Below are positions 17,485 through 25,096 of a stretch of DNA of 64,000 bases, in pieces. The notes beneath the pieces were generated by a model. That model made no database searches. It was not told the DNA's origin and was given only the letters and a program-made list of their open reading frames with translations. The position numbers and the translations under genes were made by a program. Location: assembly GCF_018613795.1 (NCBI RefSeq), contig NZ_JAGGPN010000007.1:144476-208475 (forward strand), read 5' to 3'. The stretch's first letter is position 1, and each line of letters opens with the position of its first letter. The stretch is from Arthrobacter sp. ISL-65 (GTDB lineage Bacteria > Actinomycetota > Actinomycetes > Actinomycetales > Micrococcaceae).

Positions 17485-18803
17485 CGGCCTCCCCGCAGAC
17501 GAAGGAAGGGGCCGGGACCCGGCAGGCGGCCGGCAGTCACGGTAAGGCGCGTCGGGTTGTCCTCGGCTGGCTGGCGACGGCGGCCGGTGCAGCCGCCGTC
17601 GTCCTCGCTCTGATGTGGCTGTACGCCGGGTATGCCCCGGCCATGAACGACTTCGAGGTCTACTATTACGGCGGCACTAAGGTGCTGCAGACCGGCGAGG
17701 CGGGCATCAGTGAGCTGTACGCGCCTCGGGACGGCCTGCCGTTCACCTATCCGCCGTTCGCCGCACTGCTGTTCGCCGGCCTGGCCACCATGAGCCCCGG
17801 ACAAAGCGGGCAGCTCTTCATCTTGGCCGCGCTGGGCGGGGCCGCGCTGGTATCCGCCTGGCTCTCCCGGCACTACTTCGGGATGACCCGCTGGCGGGAC
17901 GCCTTTGCGGACTGGCGGTTCCGGACCGTGGCCCTGGCCGGAACCGGAGCCATCGTGCTGCTGGGGCCATGGCGGGACACCTTCGTGTTCGGGCAGATCA
18001 ACATCATCCTGATGGGCCTGATCCTTGCCGACTTCGCGCTGCACGGGAAGTCCCGGGCGGGTGCGATCCGCTGGCCTGCCGGTCTGCTGATCGGCGTCGC
18101 GGCGGGGATCAAGCTGACACCGCTCGCGTTCGGCCTGTATTTCCTGGTGCGCCGGGATTTCAAGGCCCTGGGCTGGATGGCGGCCGGCTTCATAGGCTCA
18201 ATCGCCGTGGCCTGGGCAGTGCTGCCCCAGGCGTCCGTGACGTTCTGGACCGAGATCCTGCCCAACACCGGGCGCATCGGCGATCCGGGGTACGTGGACA
18301 ACCTGTCGCTGAAGGGGCTGCTGCTCCACGTCGGGCTGCCGGACTCGGGGTTCACCAGCCTGCTCTGGCTGGTGCTCGCGCTGTCCCTGGCCGGACTCAC
18401 TGCACTGGTGATCAGGTGGGCAGTGGCCGTGGAGGAGAATTTTGTTGCGGTGTCCGCGAGCGCAGTGCTCATGCTCCTGGTCAGCCCCGTCTCATGGTCC
18501 CACCACTGGGTGTGGATCGCTGTGGCACTGCCGTCCATGGCCTTCGCCATGCACCGCGTGCCCTCCCGGTCCGGCCTGATGCGGCTGGGCGGCTGGCTGC
18601 TGGTGGCGGCCACCGCCGTGGCCTTCTACCTGGCGCCCAAGGACCTCGCGATGGCGGCCGGCGCCGAACTGTGGGGCGTGAACCCGCAGGCGCAATGGCC
18701 GCTGATGGCCTCCAGCCTTGGCGTGTTGTGCGGCGTGGCGCTCCTGGTGTACTGGGCCGCCGCGTACCGGCCGTCGCGGACGGGGATCGGCCGGCAACCC
18801 TAG
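17481..18803 (+). CDS. GT87/DUF2029 mannosyltransferase-like membrane protein (copy 1)
   Basis: A 440-residue polytopic GT-C glycosyltransferase of the DUF2029 family, which includes mycobacterial PimE and other polyprenyl-phosphomannose-dependent alpha-1,2-mannosyltransferases. The first extracytoplasmic loop carries DFEVYYYGG, with the expected catalytic Asp; LPFTYPPFAALLF, FGQINIILMGLIL, GIKLTPLAFGLYFL and SPVSWSHHWVW are family blocks. It starts with GTG overlapping the metB stop and is translationally coupled to a sulfur amino acid operon, with no obvious functional link. A paralogue lies at 20991. Confidence 0.88.
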   Translation: MTASPQTKEGAGTRQAAGSHGKARRVVLGWLATAAGAAAVVLALMWLYAGYAPAMNDFEVYYYGGTKVLQTGEAGISELYAPRDGLPFTYPPFAALLFAGLATMSPGQSGQLFILAALGGAALVSAWLSRHYFGMTRWRDAFADWRFRTVALAGTGAIVLLGPWRDTFVFGQINIILMGLILADFALHGKSRAGAIRWPAGLLIGVAAGIKLTPLAFGLYFLVRRDFKALGWMAAGFIGSIAVAWAVLPQASVTFWTEILPNTGRIGDPGYVDNLSLKGLLLHVGLPDSGFTSLLWLVLALSLAGLTALVIRWAVAVEENFVAVSASAVLMLLVSPVSWSHHWVWIAVALPSMAFAMHRVPSRSGLMRLGGWLLVAATAVAFYLAPKDLAMAAGAELWGVNPQAQWPLMASSLGVLCGVALLVYWAAAYRPSRTGIGRQP

Positions 18804-18893
18804 CCAGGTCCTCGCCGAGATGGCAGTTCGCGGCAGTGTTTGCGAGAACATTGCCGTGTTCTGCCACTTCGATGTAGGCCCCACCCGTCCTAG

Positions 18894-18908
18894 CTTTCTT
18901 CAAGAAAG
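18894..18908. promoter_or_regulatory. Palindrome CTTTCTT-C-AAGAAAG, probable HxlR operator
   Basis: A perfect 7-bp inverted repeat around a single C covers the -35/spacer region just upstream of the TAAGGT -10 box (18914-18919) of the HxlR gene. The position suits autorepression, but HxlR binding is inferred. Confidence 0.55.
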
Positions 18909-18925
18909 TCAGCTAAGGTCGCAGC

Positions 18926-19474
18926 ATGCCTCTCCGTTCCGACTGGTCGCAGCGTAACTGCAGCATGGCCCGCGGGCTGGACATTTTCGGCGACCCCTGG
19001 GGCATGCTGGTCCTCCGCGAGGTCTTCTTCGGCAACGGCCGCTTCGACGCGATGAAAACGCGCCTCCAGGTGGCTGACTCGGTCCTCACCCGGCGGCTTA
19101 CCTCCCTCGTGGAGTCCGGCCTGCTGGCAAAACAGCCCTACGACGACGGCGGACGCACCCGCCAGGAATACGTCCTCACCACCAAAGGCGAGGATGCCCT
19201 GCCGGTGCTCAACGCCGTCGTTCTCTGGTCCGAAAAGCATCTGCAGGCGCCGTCGGAGCAGGCCCACATGTACGTGGTCCACGCAACCTGCGGGCAGCGG
19301 ACGGGGTCAGCGGACACCTGCACCGGATGCGGGGAACGCCTCACCGCGGAGAACACCAGCTGGCACAGCCTGACCCGCAGCGTTGCACCGCTCCCGCTGG
19401 CGACGGCCCACCAGCCAACCGACACACCGACCAACCGCGTACAAGGCGGCGGAGAAGAAGGAACAGCCGCATGA
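18926..19474 (+). CDS. HxlR family transcriptional regulator
   Basis: A 182-residue regulator. Residues 1-100 are the HxlR winged helix, here with NCSMARGLDIFGDPWGMLVLRE at the start and FDAMKTRLQVADSVLTRRLTSLVESGLL as the DNA-binding segment. Unusually, the C-terminus is extended by about 80 residues with a C-x9-CTGC arrangement (near residues 119-132) that could bind a metal or form disulfides, then a disordered Thr/Pro tail. Its ATG follows TAAGGT by 6 nt, and the stop overlaps the MFS start (ATGA), so it probably controls that transporter. Confidence 0.9.
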   Translation: MPLRSDWSQRNCSMARGLDIFGDPWGMLVLREVFFGNGRFDAMKTRLQVADSVLTRRLTSLVESGLLAKQPYDDGGRTRQEYVLTTKGEDALPVLNAVVLWSEKHLQAPSEQAHMYVVHATCGQRTGSADTCTGCGERLTAENTSWHSLTRSVAPLPLATAHQPTDTPTNRVQGGGEEGTAA

Positions 19475-20898
19475 GCAACTCTGAGGACCCCGGAGTTTTT
19501 GTACAGATATCGCGCCCTGAAGGCCCATTAGAGGACCATATCTGTACAAAAACTCCAGAGGAGGGGTTGAAGAATTCAGAGGAGGGGCCGAAGAAGCGGC
19601 GCCGCCTGCATCCGGCATGGGCCGTGGCGGCGGTGGCGTTCCTGGCGCTCGTCGGGGCCGCCGGCTTCCGGGCCGCGCCCGGTGTGCTCATGGTGCCGCT
19701 GCAGCAGGAGTTCGGCTGGTCCACCACGGTGTTATCGGCTGCGGTGAGCATCAACCTGGTGCTCTTCGGCCTCACGGCCCCCTTCGCCGCGGCCCTCATG
19801 GAACGGTTCGGCGTCCGGGCCGTCACCGCCGTCGCGCTCGGGATGATCGGCGCCGGAAGTGCCCTGACCGTGCTGGTGACCCAGTCCTGGCAGATCCTCC
19901 TCACCTGGGGCCTGCTGATCGGCCTGGGCACCGGTTCCATGGCGCTGGTGTTCGCGGCGACCATCGCCAACACCTGGTTCAGCAAAAGCCGGGGCCTGGT
20001 GATCGGCATCCTGACCGCCGGCAGCGCCGCCGGGCAGCTGGTCTTCCTGCCGTTCATCGCGATGCTCGCCCAGGACCCGGGCTGGCGCCAGGCCTCGCTG
20101 CTCATCGCCGCCGGGGCTCTGGCCGTGGTTCCGCTGGTGCTGAAGTTCCTGAAAAACTCACCGGCCGACGTCGGGGCGTTGCCTTACGGGGCAGAGGAAC
20201 CGTCCGGCGCCCCTTCAGTTGCGGCCGCTGCCCCGGAGGCTGCGGAACCCCGCCGCAACGCAGCCGTCCGGGCACTGCTGGTGCTGCGGAGCGCCAGCAG
20301 GAACCGCACGTTCTGGGCGCTCGCTGCCGGGTTCGCCATCTGTGGGGCCACGACGAACGGGCTGATCGGCACGCACTTCATCCCGTCCGCCCATGACCAT
20401 GGCATGCCGGAGACGACGGCGGCCGGCCTGCTCGCCGTCGTCGGGATCTTCGACATCCTGGGCACCATAGCCTCCGGCTGGCTGACTGACCGGTTCAACC
20501 CGCGGATCCTGCTGGCCGTGTACTACCAGTTCCGGGGAATCGGGCTCCTGGTGCTCCCGCTGCTGCTGGGCTCCTCGGTCCAGCCCAGCATGATCGTGTT
20601 CGTTGTGATCTACGGCCTGGACTGGGTGGCCACGGTTCCGCCGACTGCCGCGATCTGCCGCCAGGTGTTCGGCGCGGACGGGAGCGTGGTGTTCGGCTGG
20701 GTGTTCGCGGCGCACCAGCTGGGTGCCGCCGCGGCGGCCCTGGCCGCCGGAGCCATCCGGGACGCCACCGGCCAGTACACCTACGCGTGGTTCGGCGCCG
20801 CCGCGATGTGCACCATCGCCGCAGTCATTAGCGCCACCATCCGCAAAGACGCCGGGCGACGGAAGCCCGCAGCGGTGGCCACGGCTTCAGTAGACTAA
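19471..20898 (+). CDS. MFS transporter (OxlT/monocarboxylate-type)
   Basis: A 475-residue, 12-helix transporter with FGWSTTVLSAAVSINLVLFG and TANTWFS-like blocks resembling oxalate/monocarboxylate MFS proteins; the substrate is unknown. It is coupled to the HxlR regulator by an ATGA overlap. The first 45 residues are a hydrophilic extension whose coding DNA contains a 19-bp perfect inverted repeat (19492-19556). A later in-frame TTG at 19567 after a GAGGAGG is a possible alternative start that would avoid most of it, but the ribosome site would be too close. Confidence 0.88.
   Translation: MSNSEDPGVFVQISRPEGPLEDHICTKTPEEGLKNSEEGPKKRRRLHPAWAVAAVAFLALVGAAGFRAAPGVLMVPLQQEFGWSTTVLSAAVSINLVLFGLTAPFAAALMERFGVRAVTAVALGMIGAGSALTVLVTQSWQILLTWGLLIGLGTGSMALVFAATIANTWFSKSRGLVIGILTAGSAAGQLVFLPFIAMLAQDPGWRQASLLIAAGALAVVPLVLKFLKNSPADVGALPYGAEEPSGAPSVAAAAPEAAEPRRNAAVRALLVLRSASRNRTFWALAAGFAICGATTNGLIGTHFIPSAHDHGMPETTAAGLLAVVGIFDILGTIASGWLTDRFNPRILLAVYYQFRGIGLLVLPLLLGSSVQPSMIVFVVIYGLDWVATVPPTAAICRQVFGADGSVVFGWVFAAHQLGAAAAALAAGAIRDATGQYTYAWFGAAAMCTIAAVISATIRKDAGRRKPAAVATASVD
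19492..19556. repeat. 19-bp perfect inverted repeat within the MFS 5' coding region
   Basis: Left arm 19492-19510 is GGAGTTTTTGTACAGATAT; right arm 19538-19556 is its exact reverse complement, with a 27-nt spacer between. The AT-rich, T-run-containing arms are unlike the surrounding codon use. The ORF reads through without a stop. Confidence 0.95.
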
Positions 20899-20990
20899 GC
20901 GGGGCGCCAGTGGCGGCGCCGGCTCTTGCGGCCGAACGCGCTACGCGTCCCGGAGGCGCATACTGCCGGACTACAGCTGGGGGACACTGA

Positions 20991-22361
20991 ATGGCACTGC
21001 TTACTGCCCGAACGAAGAACGACAGGCCCGCCGGACTCCCCGCACAGGGTTTCAATCAGACCACTGCACTGCAGCTGCGCCGGCGCTGGCCCGCACTGGC
21101 CGCCGTCGAACTGGTGGTCCTTCTTGCCGTGCTCGCCGCGGCCTTCTTTGTGACCTCCAGGCTGGACGTTTGGGGCGAGAAGGGCCTGGACTTCAGCGTC
21201 TACTGGTACAGCGGCAAGATCCTCAGCGAGGCCGGCCTGGCGCCCTCGGGCCTCTACCTGCCCACGGTCAATTGGGCCGGCGGCCCGGAACTGCCCTTCA
21301 CCTATCCGCCGTTCGCGGCGCTGCTCTTCAGCCTGCTCGCAAAACTGCCGCAGGCCACGGCGCTGTTGCTGTTCAACGCCGCCGGCGTGGCGGTGGCGGT
21401 GTGGGTGGCGGCGCTCGGCGTCCGCTACTGGAACAGCAAGCCCAGCTGGCGCAGCACCTTTTCCTCGCCGACCGTCCGGTCCGCACTCAACCGGCTCGGC
21501 GCGGTGGTGCTGTTCCTGGCCGTCCTGAATCTGGGGCCGTGGCGCGAAACCCTCGCCTTTGGCCAGATCAACATCCTGCTGCTGGGGCTGATGACAGCGG
21601 ACCTGTTGGCCCGCAGCCCGCGCTGGCGGAACGGTGTCCCCGGCAGCGGCTTCCTGGTGGGCGTGGCGGCCGGGATCAAGCTGACGCCCCTGGTCTTCGG
21701 CCTGTATTTCCTGGTGCGCAAGGACTGGCGCGGACTGCTGAACATGTGTGCCGGCTTCGCGTTCACCGTGCTGCTGGGCTGGCTCCTCCGCCCGGCCGAA
21801 TCCATCAGCTTCTGGCTGGAAATTCTTCCCGACACGTCCCGGATCGGCGGCGCCGGCTACGTGGACAACCTCTCCATCAAGGGTGCGCTGCTCCACTTCG
21901 GGGTTCCGGCGGAAGCCGTCCACGTGCCCTGGATGCTCCTGAGCCTACTCGTTGTGGGTCTGGGCGCCGCCCTCATCAAGGTGGCCAGCAGCCAGGGCGC
22001 CAGGGTGGTGGCGATTTCGGCCACGGCGCTCACCATGCTCCTGATCAGCCCCGTCTCGTGGTCGCACCACTGGGTCTGGATGGCCGCGGTGCTTCCGGCG
22101 TTCGCCTGGACGCTGCGCCAAACTCCCCAGCGGTACCGGCTGCAGCGCGGGGTGATGGGCGCCGTCCTGGGCGTGTCCACAGTGGTGTTCCTGTTCTCGC
22201 CGAAGACCATCGGCACGGCCCTCGGCGCCGAGAACCTTGACCTCCAGACGCCGGTCCTGTGGATCATGGCATCCAGCGCCGGAGTTTTCTGCGCGCTGGC
22301 CATCATGGTGTGCTGGCTCGTGGTCCTTCGGCGAGACGCCGTGGCGGAGCTGCCGGAATGA
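20991..22361 (+). CDS. GT87/DUF2029 mannosyltransferase-like membrane protein (copy 2)
   Basis: A 456-residue paralogue of the protein at 17481, sharing the same blocks: DFSVYWYSGKI (catalytic-Asp loop), LPFTYPPFAALLFSLL, FGQINILLLGLMTADLL, GIKLTPLVFGLYFLVR and ISPVSWSHHWVW. It is probably a polyprenyl-phosphate-sugar-dependent glycosyltransferase acting outside the membrane in lipomannan or glycolipid assembly. Its stop codon overlaps the SDR gene (ATGA). Confidence 0.88.
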   Translation: MALLTARTKNDRPAGLPAQGFNQTTALQLRRRWPALAAVELVVLLAVLAAAFFVTSRLDVWGEKGLDFSVYWYSGKILSEAGLAPSGLYLPTVNWAGGPELPFTYPPFAALLFSLLAKLPQATALLLFNAAGVAVAVWVAALGVRYWNSKPSWRSTFSSPTVRSALNRLGAVVLFLAVLNLGPWRETLAFGQINILLLGLMTADLLARSPRWRNGVPGSGFLVGVAAGIKLTPLVFGLYFLVRKDWRGLLNMCAGFAFTVLLGWLLRPAESISFWLEILPDTSRIGGAGYVDNLSIKGALLHFGVPAEAVHVPWMLLSLLVVGLGAALIKVASSQGARVVAISATALTMLLISPVSWSHHWVWMAAVLPAFAWTLRQTPQRYRLQRGVMGAVLGVSTVVFLFSPKTIGTALGAENLDLQTPVLWIMASSAGVFCALAIMVCWLVVLRRDAVAELPE

Positions 22362-23101
22362 GCACCGCACTGGTGACCGGCGTCGGACGGCTCGCCGGAA
22401 TCGGCGCGGGAATCGCCCGCCAGCTTGCCGCCGACGGCTGGGACCTGGTGCTGACCTACTGGCAGGACTACGACGCCCGCATGCCCTGGGGAATCCAGCC
22501 GGACGACGTCGGCCGGCTCACCGTCGAGCTGGAGGCCATCGGATCCAAGGTGGTGGCCCTGCCCGCCAACTTTCAGGATCCGGGCGCCGTCGACCGGCTG
22601 ATGGCGGAGGTGGCCGCGCAGGCAGGGACCCTCCACGGAATGGTCCTCAGCCACGCCGAGTCCGTCGACTCGGGCATCCTGGACACCACCCTCGAAAGCT
22701 TCGAGCGGCACTTCGCCGTGAACACCCGGGCCAGCTGGCAGCTGGTCCGCGCCTTCGCGCAGCAGGCACCGGACGACGGCGGCGCGATCGTCGCGCTGAC
22801 CAGCGACCACACAGCGTTCAACCTGCCGTACGGTGCGTCAAAGGGGGCGCTGGACCGGATCGTGATCGCGGCGGCGCGTGAACTTGGACCGTTGGGCATC
22901 AGCGCCAATGTGCTCAACCCCGGGCCCGTGGACACCGGCTGGATGAACGGCCAGATCCGCGAAGAGCTGGCCCGGCGCCAGCCCGGCGGCAGGCTGGGCA
23001 CCCCTGCCGACGTGGCGGGGACCGTGGCGTTCCTGCTGTCCCCGGCGGGCCGCTGGGTTTCCGGGCAGCTCATTAAGGCCGATGGCGGGTTCTCGGCCTG
23101 A
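22358..23101 (+). CDS. SDR family oxidoreductase
   Basis: A 247-residue short-chain dehydrogenase. The N-terminal cofactor site is an expanded TGVGRLAGIGAGIA rather than TGxxxGxG. The catalytic Tyr-x-x-x-Lys is YGASKGAL, preceded by a Ser/Thr block (IVALTSD), and the C-terminus WVSGQLIKADGGFS is typical of classical SDRs such as FabG. Its ATG overlaps the stop of the glycosyltransferase, so the two are cotranscribed. The substrate is unknown. Confidence 0.9.
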   Translation: MSTALVTGVGRLAGIGAGIARQLAADGWDLVLTYWQDYDARMPWGIQPDDVGRLTVELEAIGSKVVALPANFQDPGAVDRLMAEVAAQAGTLHGMVLSHAESVDSGILDTTLESFERHFAVNTRASWQLVRAFAQQAPDDGGAIVALTSDHTAFNLPYGASKGALDRIVIAAARELGPLGISANVLNPGPVDTGWMNGQIREELARRQPGGRLGTPADVAGTVAFLLSPAGRWVSGQLIKADGGFSA

Positions 23102-23146
23102 CGCTTTCGGGTCGCCTTACCGGCGGGCGCGACCGTGCGGTCCGCG

Positions 23147-23674
23147 TCAGTGGTCCGGCCGCCAAGGGGTCAGCCGCGGCAGCCAGCGCGGAACGTTCTT
23201 TCGGTACTCCAAGTACTCCGCCCCGAATTTGCGCACCAGCGTGGGCTCCTCGTAGAACACGACGAAAGCCGCCACGGGGACTGCCCCCAGCGCGGCGTAG
23301 CCGAACAGTATCGGCTGGCCCAGCAGCAGGCTCTGGCCAACCACGGCGGCCGCAATGGACACATACATGGGGTTCCGGACGTAGCGGTACAGCCCGCTGA
23401 CCACGAGGTGCTTCGGCGGTGCGAAGGGTGCCGGCGTTCCCACGCCTTCCAGAGCAAACCGGACAAAGGAGTTTGCAATAACGGACCCGCCAGCCGCCAC
23501 GAGGAGGCCGCCGGCCACCTGGGCCACGGCGCCGCCGGGTACCGGCTGCTGGATTTCCCAGCGCGTCAGCAGCCATGGAACCAGGCCCGCGACCGTCGCC
23601 GGGGCCAGGGCGAACACCGCGGTGCCAACGGCCGCCCGTTTCCGTTCACGACTCGTGTCTGCCGGGTGTGTCAT
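23147..23674 (-). CDS. Isoprenylcysteine carboxyl methyltransferase family (PEMT/ICMT-like) membrane protein
   Basis: A 175-residue protein with four or five membrane segments and the family signature LVVSGLYRYVRNPMYVSI followed by EEPTLVRKFGAEYLEYRKNVPRWLP. These blocks form the SAM-binding C-terminus shared by ICMT, NnrU and phospholipid methyltransferases. The true substrate of bacterial members is generally unknown. The ATG at 23674 is the first start giving the conserved N-terminus. Confidence 0.85.
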   Translation of the reverse strand: MTHPADTSRERKRAAVGTAVFALAPATVAGLVPWLLTRWEIQQPVPGGAVAQVAGGLLVAAGGSVIANSFVRFALEGVGTPAPFAPPKHLVVSGLYRYVRNPMYVSIAAAVVGQSLLLGQPILFGYAALGAVPVAAFVVFYEEPTLVRKFGAEYLEYRKNVPRWLPRLTPWRPDH

Positions 23675-23721
23675 GTTCCCTACTCTGGACCGCGGTTTGG
23701 GCGGCGGCAAGGGGGCGGCCG

Positions 23722-23835
23722 CCGCTGGTTGAGCTTGGGCACCCCCGCTGGTTGAGCTTGTCACAACCGGGTTTCGGCGCTCGACCAGCCGGGTTTCGAC
23801 AAGCTCAACCAACGTCACAACAGTCTCAACCAGTC
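23722..23835. repeat. REP-like cluster with CTGGTTGAGCTTG units
   Basis: Two direct units of CCGCTGGTTGAGCTTG (23722-23737 and 23745-23760) are followed by an inverted copy: TGGTTGAGCTTGTC at 23749-23762 pairs with GACAAGCTCAACCA at 23798-23811. CCGGGTTTCG occurs twice between them (23767-23776, 23789-23798), and decayed CTCAACCAG copies follow. It fills the gap between two minus-strand genes. Similar repeats are common in actinobacterial intergenic regions, from memory. Confidence 0.85.
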
Positions 23836-23837
23836 TC

Positions 23838-25058
23838 TCAGCGGAACGCCGGGAGCCCCGTGATGTGCTGGCCCAGAATGAGCGTGTGCACCTCGTCGGT
23901 GCCTTCATAGGTGCGCACCGACTCGAGGTTGGCGGCGTGCCGAAGGGGCGAATAGTCGAGCGTGATGCCGTTGCCGCCAAGGATGGTCCGGGCCTCCCGC
24001 GCCACCTTGATGGCCTCGCGGACGTTGTTCAGCTTGGCCAGCGAGATCTGTTCGGGGCGGAGGCGCCCGGAGTCCTTGAGCCGGCCCAGGTGCAGGGCGA
24101 GCATGGTGCCCTTCTGGACCTCGAGCAGCATGTTCACGAGCTTCTCCTGCGTCAGCTGGTACCCGGCCAGCGGCTTGCCGAACTGCAGGCGCTCCATCGA
24201 ATACCGCAGCGCCGCCTCATAGGAGTCCCGGGCTGCGCCCATGGCACCCCATGCGATGCCGTACCGGGCCTCGTTGAGGCAGCTGAACGGGCCGCTCAGT
24301 CCCCGGGCACCCGGCAGCAGCGCCTCCGGACCCAACCGGACGCCGTCGAACGTCACGTCGCACTGGATCGAGGCGCGCATGGACAGTTTCCGCCCGATTG
24401 GCGTGGCGGTGACGCCCGCCGTGCCAGCGGGTACGAGGAAACCGCGGACGCCGTCGTCGGTCTTCGCCCAGACCACCAGTACGTCGGCCACGGAGGCGAG
24501 CCCGATCCACCGCTTGGCGCCGTCCAGGACCCAGCCGGCGTCCTCGCCAGTCCCGTCCCGCCGAGCCGTGGTGGTCATCGACGACGGGTCCGAGCCCGCC
24601 GTCGGCTCGGTCAGCGCGAAGCAGCCGATCACCTCGCCGGCGGCCATGCGGGGGAGCCACTCCTGTTTCTGGTCCTCGGATCCCCATTTGTGGATGGCGG
24701 TCATCGCCAGCGAACCCTGCACGGAGACGAACGTGCGGATTCCGGAATCGCCGGCCTCCAGCTCCATGGCGGCCAGGCCGTACTCGACGGCGGACCGGCC
24801 GGGGCAGCCGTAGCCCTCCAGATGCATGCCCAGGACGCCCAGCTCGCCCAGTTGCGCGGGCAGGTGCAGGGGGAAGACACCCTGGTCGTACCAGTCCGCG
24901 ATCTCCGGGCGGATCTGCTGGTCGGTGAAGTCCCTGATCCGCTGCCGGTGGGCCAGCTCATCGGGGGTCAGCAGGGAATCCAGGGCCAGGACATCCGAAG
25001 GGTCCGGGAGTCCGTACTCGGCCGTGGCTTCCGCAGGATCAAGGGCGTCGTTGCTCAT
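23838..25058 (-). CDS. Acyl-CoA dehydrogenase (glutaryl-CoA dehydrogenase-like)
   Basis: A 406-residue FAD-dependent acyl-CoA dehydrogenase. GCFALTEPTAGSDPSSM is the flavin/substrate signature, QLTQEKLVNMLLEVQ lies in the C-terminal helical domain, and RTYEGTDEVH carries the catalytic Glu in the position used by glutaryl-CoA and short-chain dehydrogenases. The overall pattern (LEGYGCPGRS, ITLDYSPLRHAANLESV) is closest to glutaryl-CoA dehydrogenases, but no Lys/Trp degradation genes are adjacent, so the substrate is tentative. Confidence 0.88.
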   Translation of the reverse strand: MSNDALDPAEATAEYGLPDPSDVLALDSLLTPDELAHRQRIRDFTDQQIRPEIADWYDQGVFPLHLPAQLGELGVLGMHLEGYGCPGRSAVEYGLAAMELEAGDSGIRTFVSVQGSLAMTAIHKWGSEDQKQEWLPRMAAGEVIGCFALTEPTAGSDPSSMTTTARRDGTGEDAGWVLDGAKRWIGLASVADVLVVWAKTDDGVRGFLVPAGTAGVTATPIGRKLSMRASIQCDVTFDGVRLGPEALLPGARGLSGPFSCLNEARYGIAWGAMGAARDSYEAALRYSMERLQFGKPLAGYQLTQEKLVNMLLEVQKGTMLALHLGRLKDSGRLRPEQISLAKLNNVREAIKVAREARTILGGNGITLDYSPLRHAANLESVRTYEGTDEVHTLILGQHITGLPAFR

Positions 25059-25096
25059 GGCAGCATCCTACGTGCCGCTGGATCCGGTGCCGCGGT

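Noticed and set aside
23722..23835. CTGGTTGAGCTTG units considered as a small CRISPR array or attachment site
   Set aside because: Spacing and orientation are irregular, copies are inverted, no cas or integrase gene is nearby; a REP-type cluster fits better.
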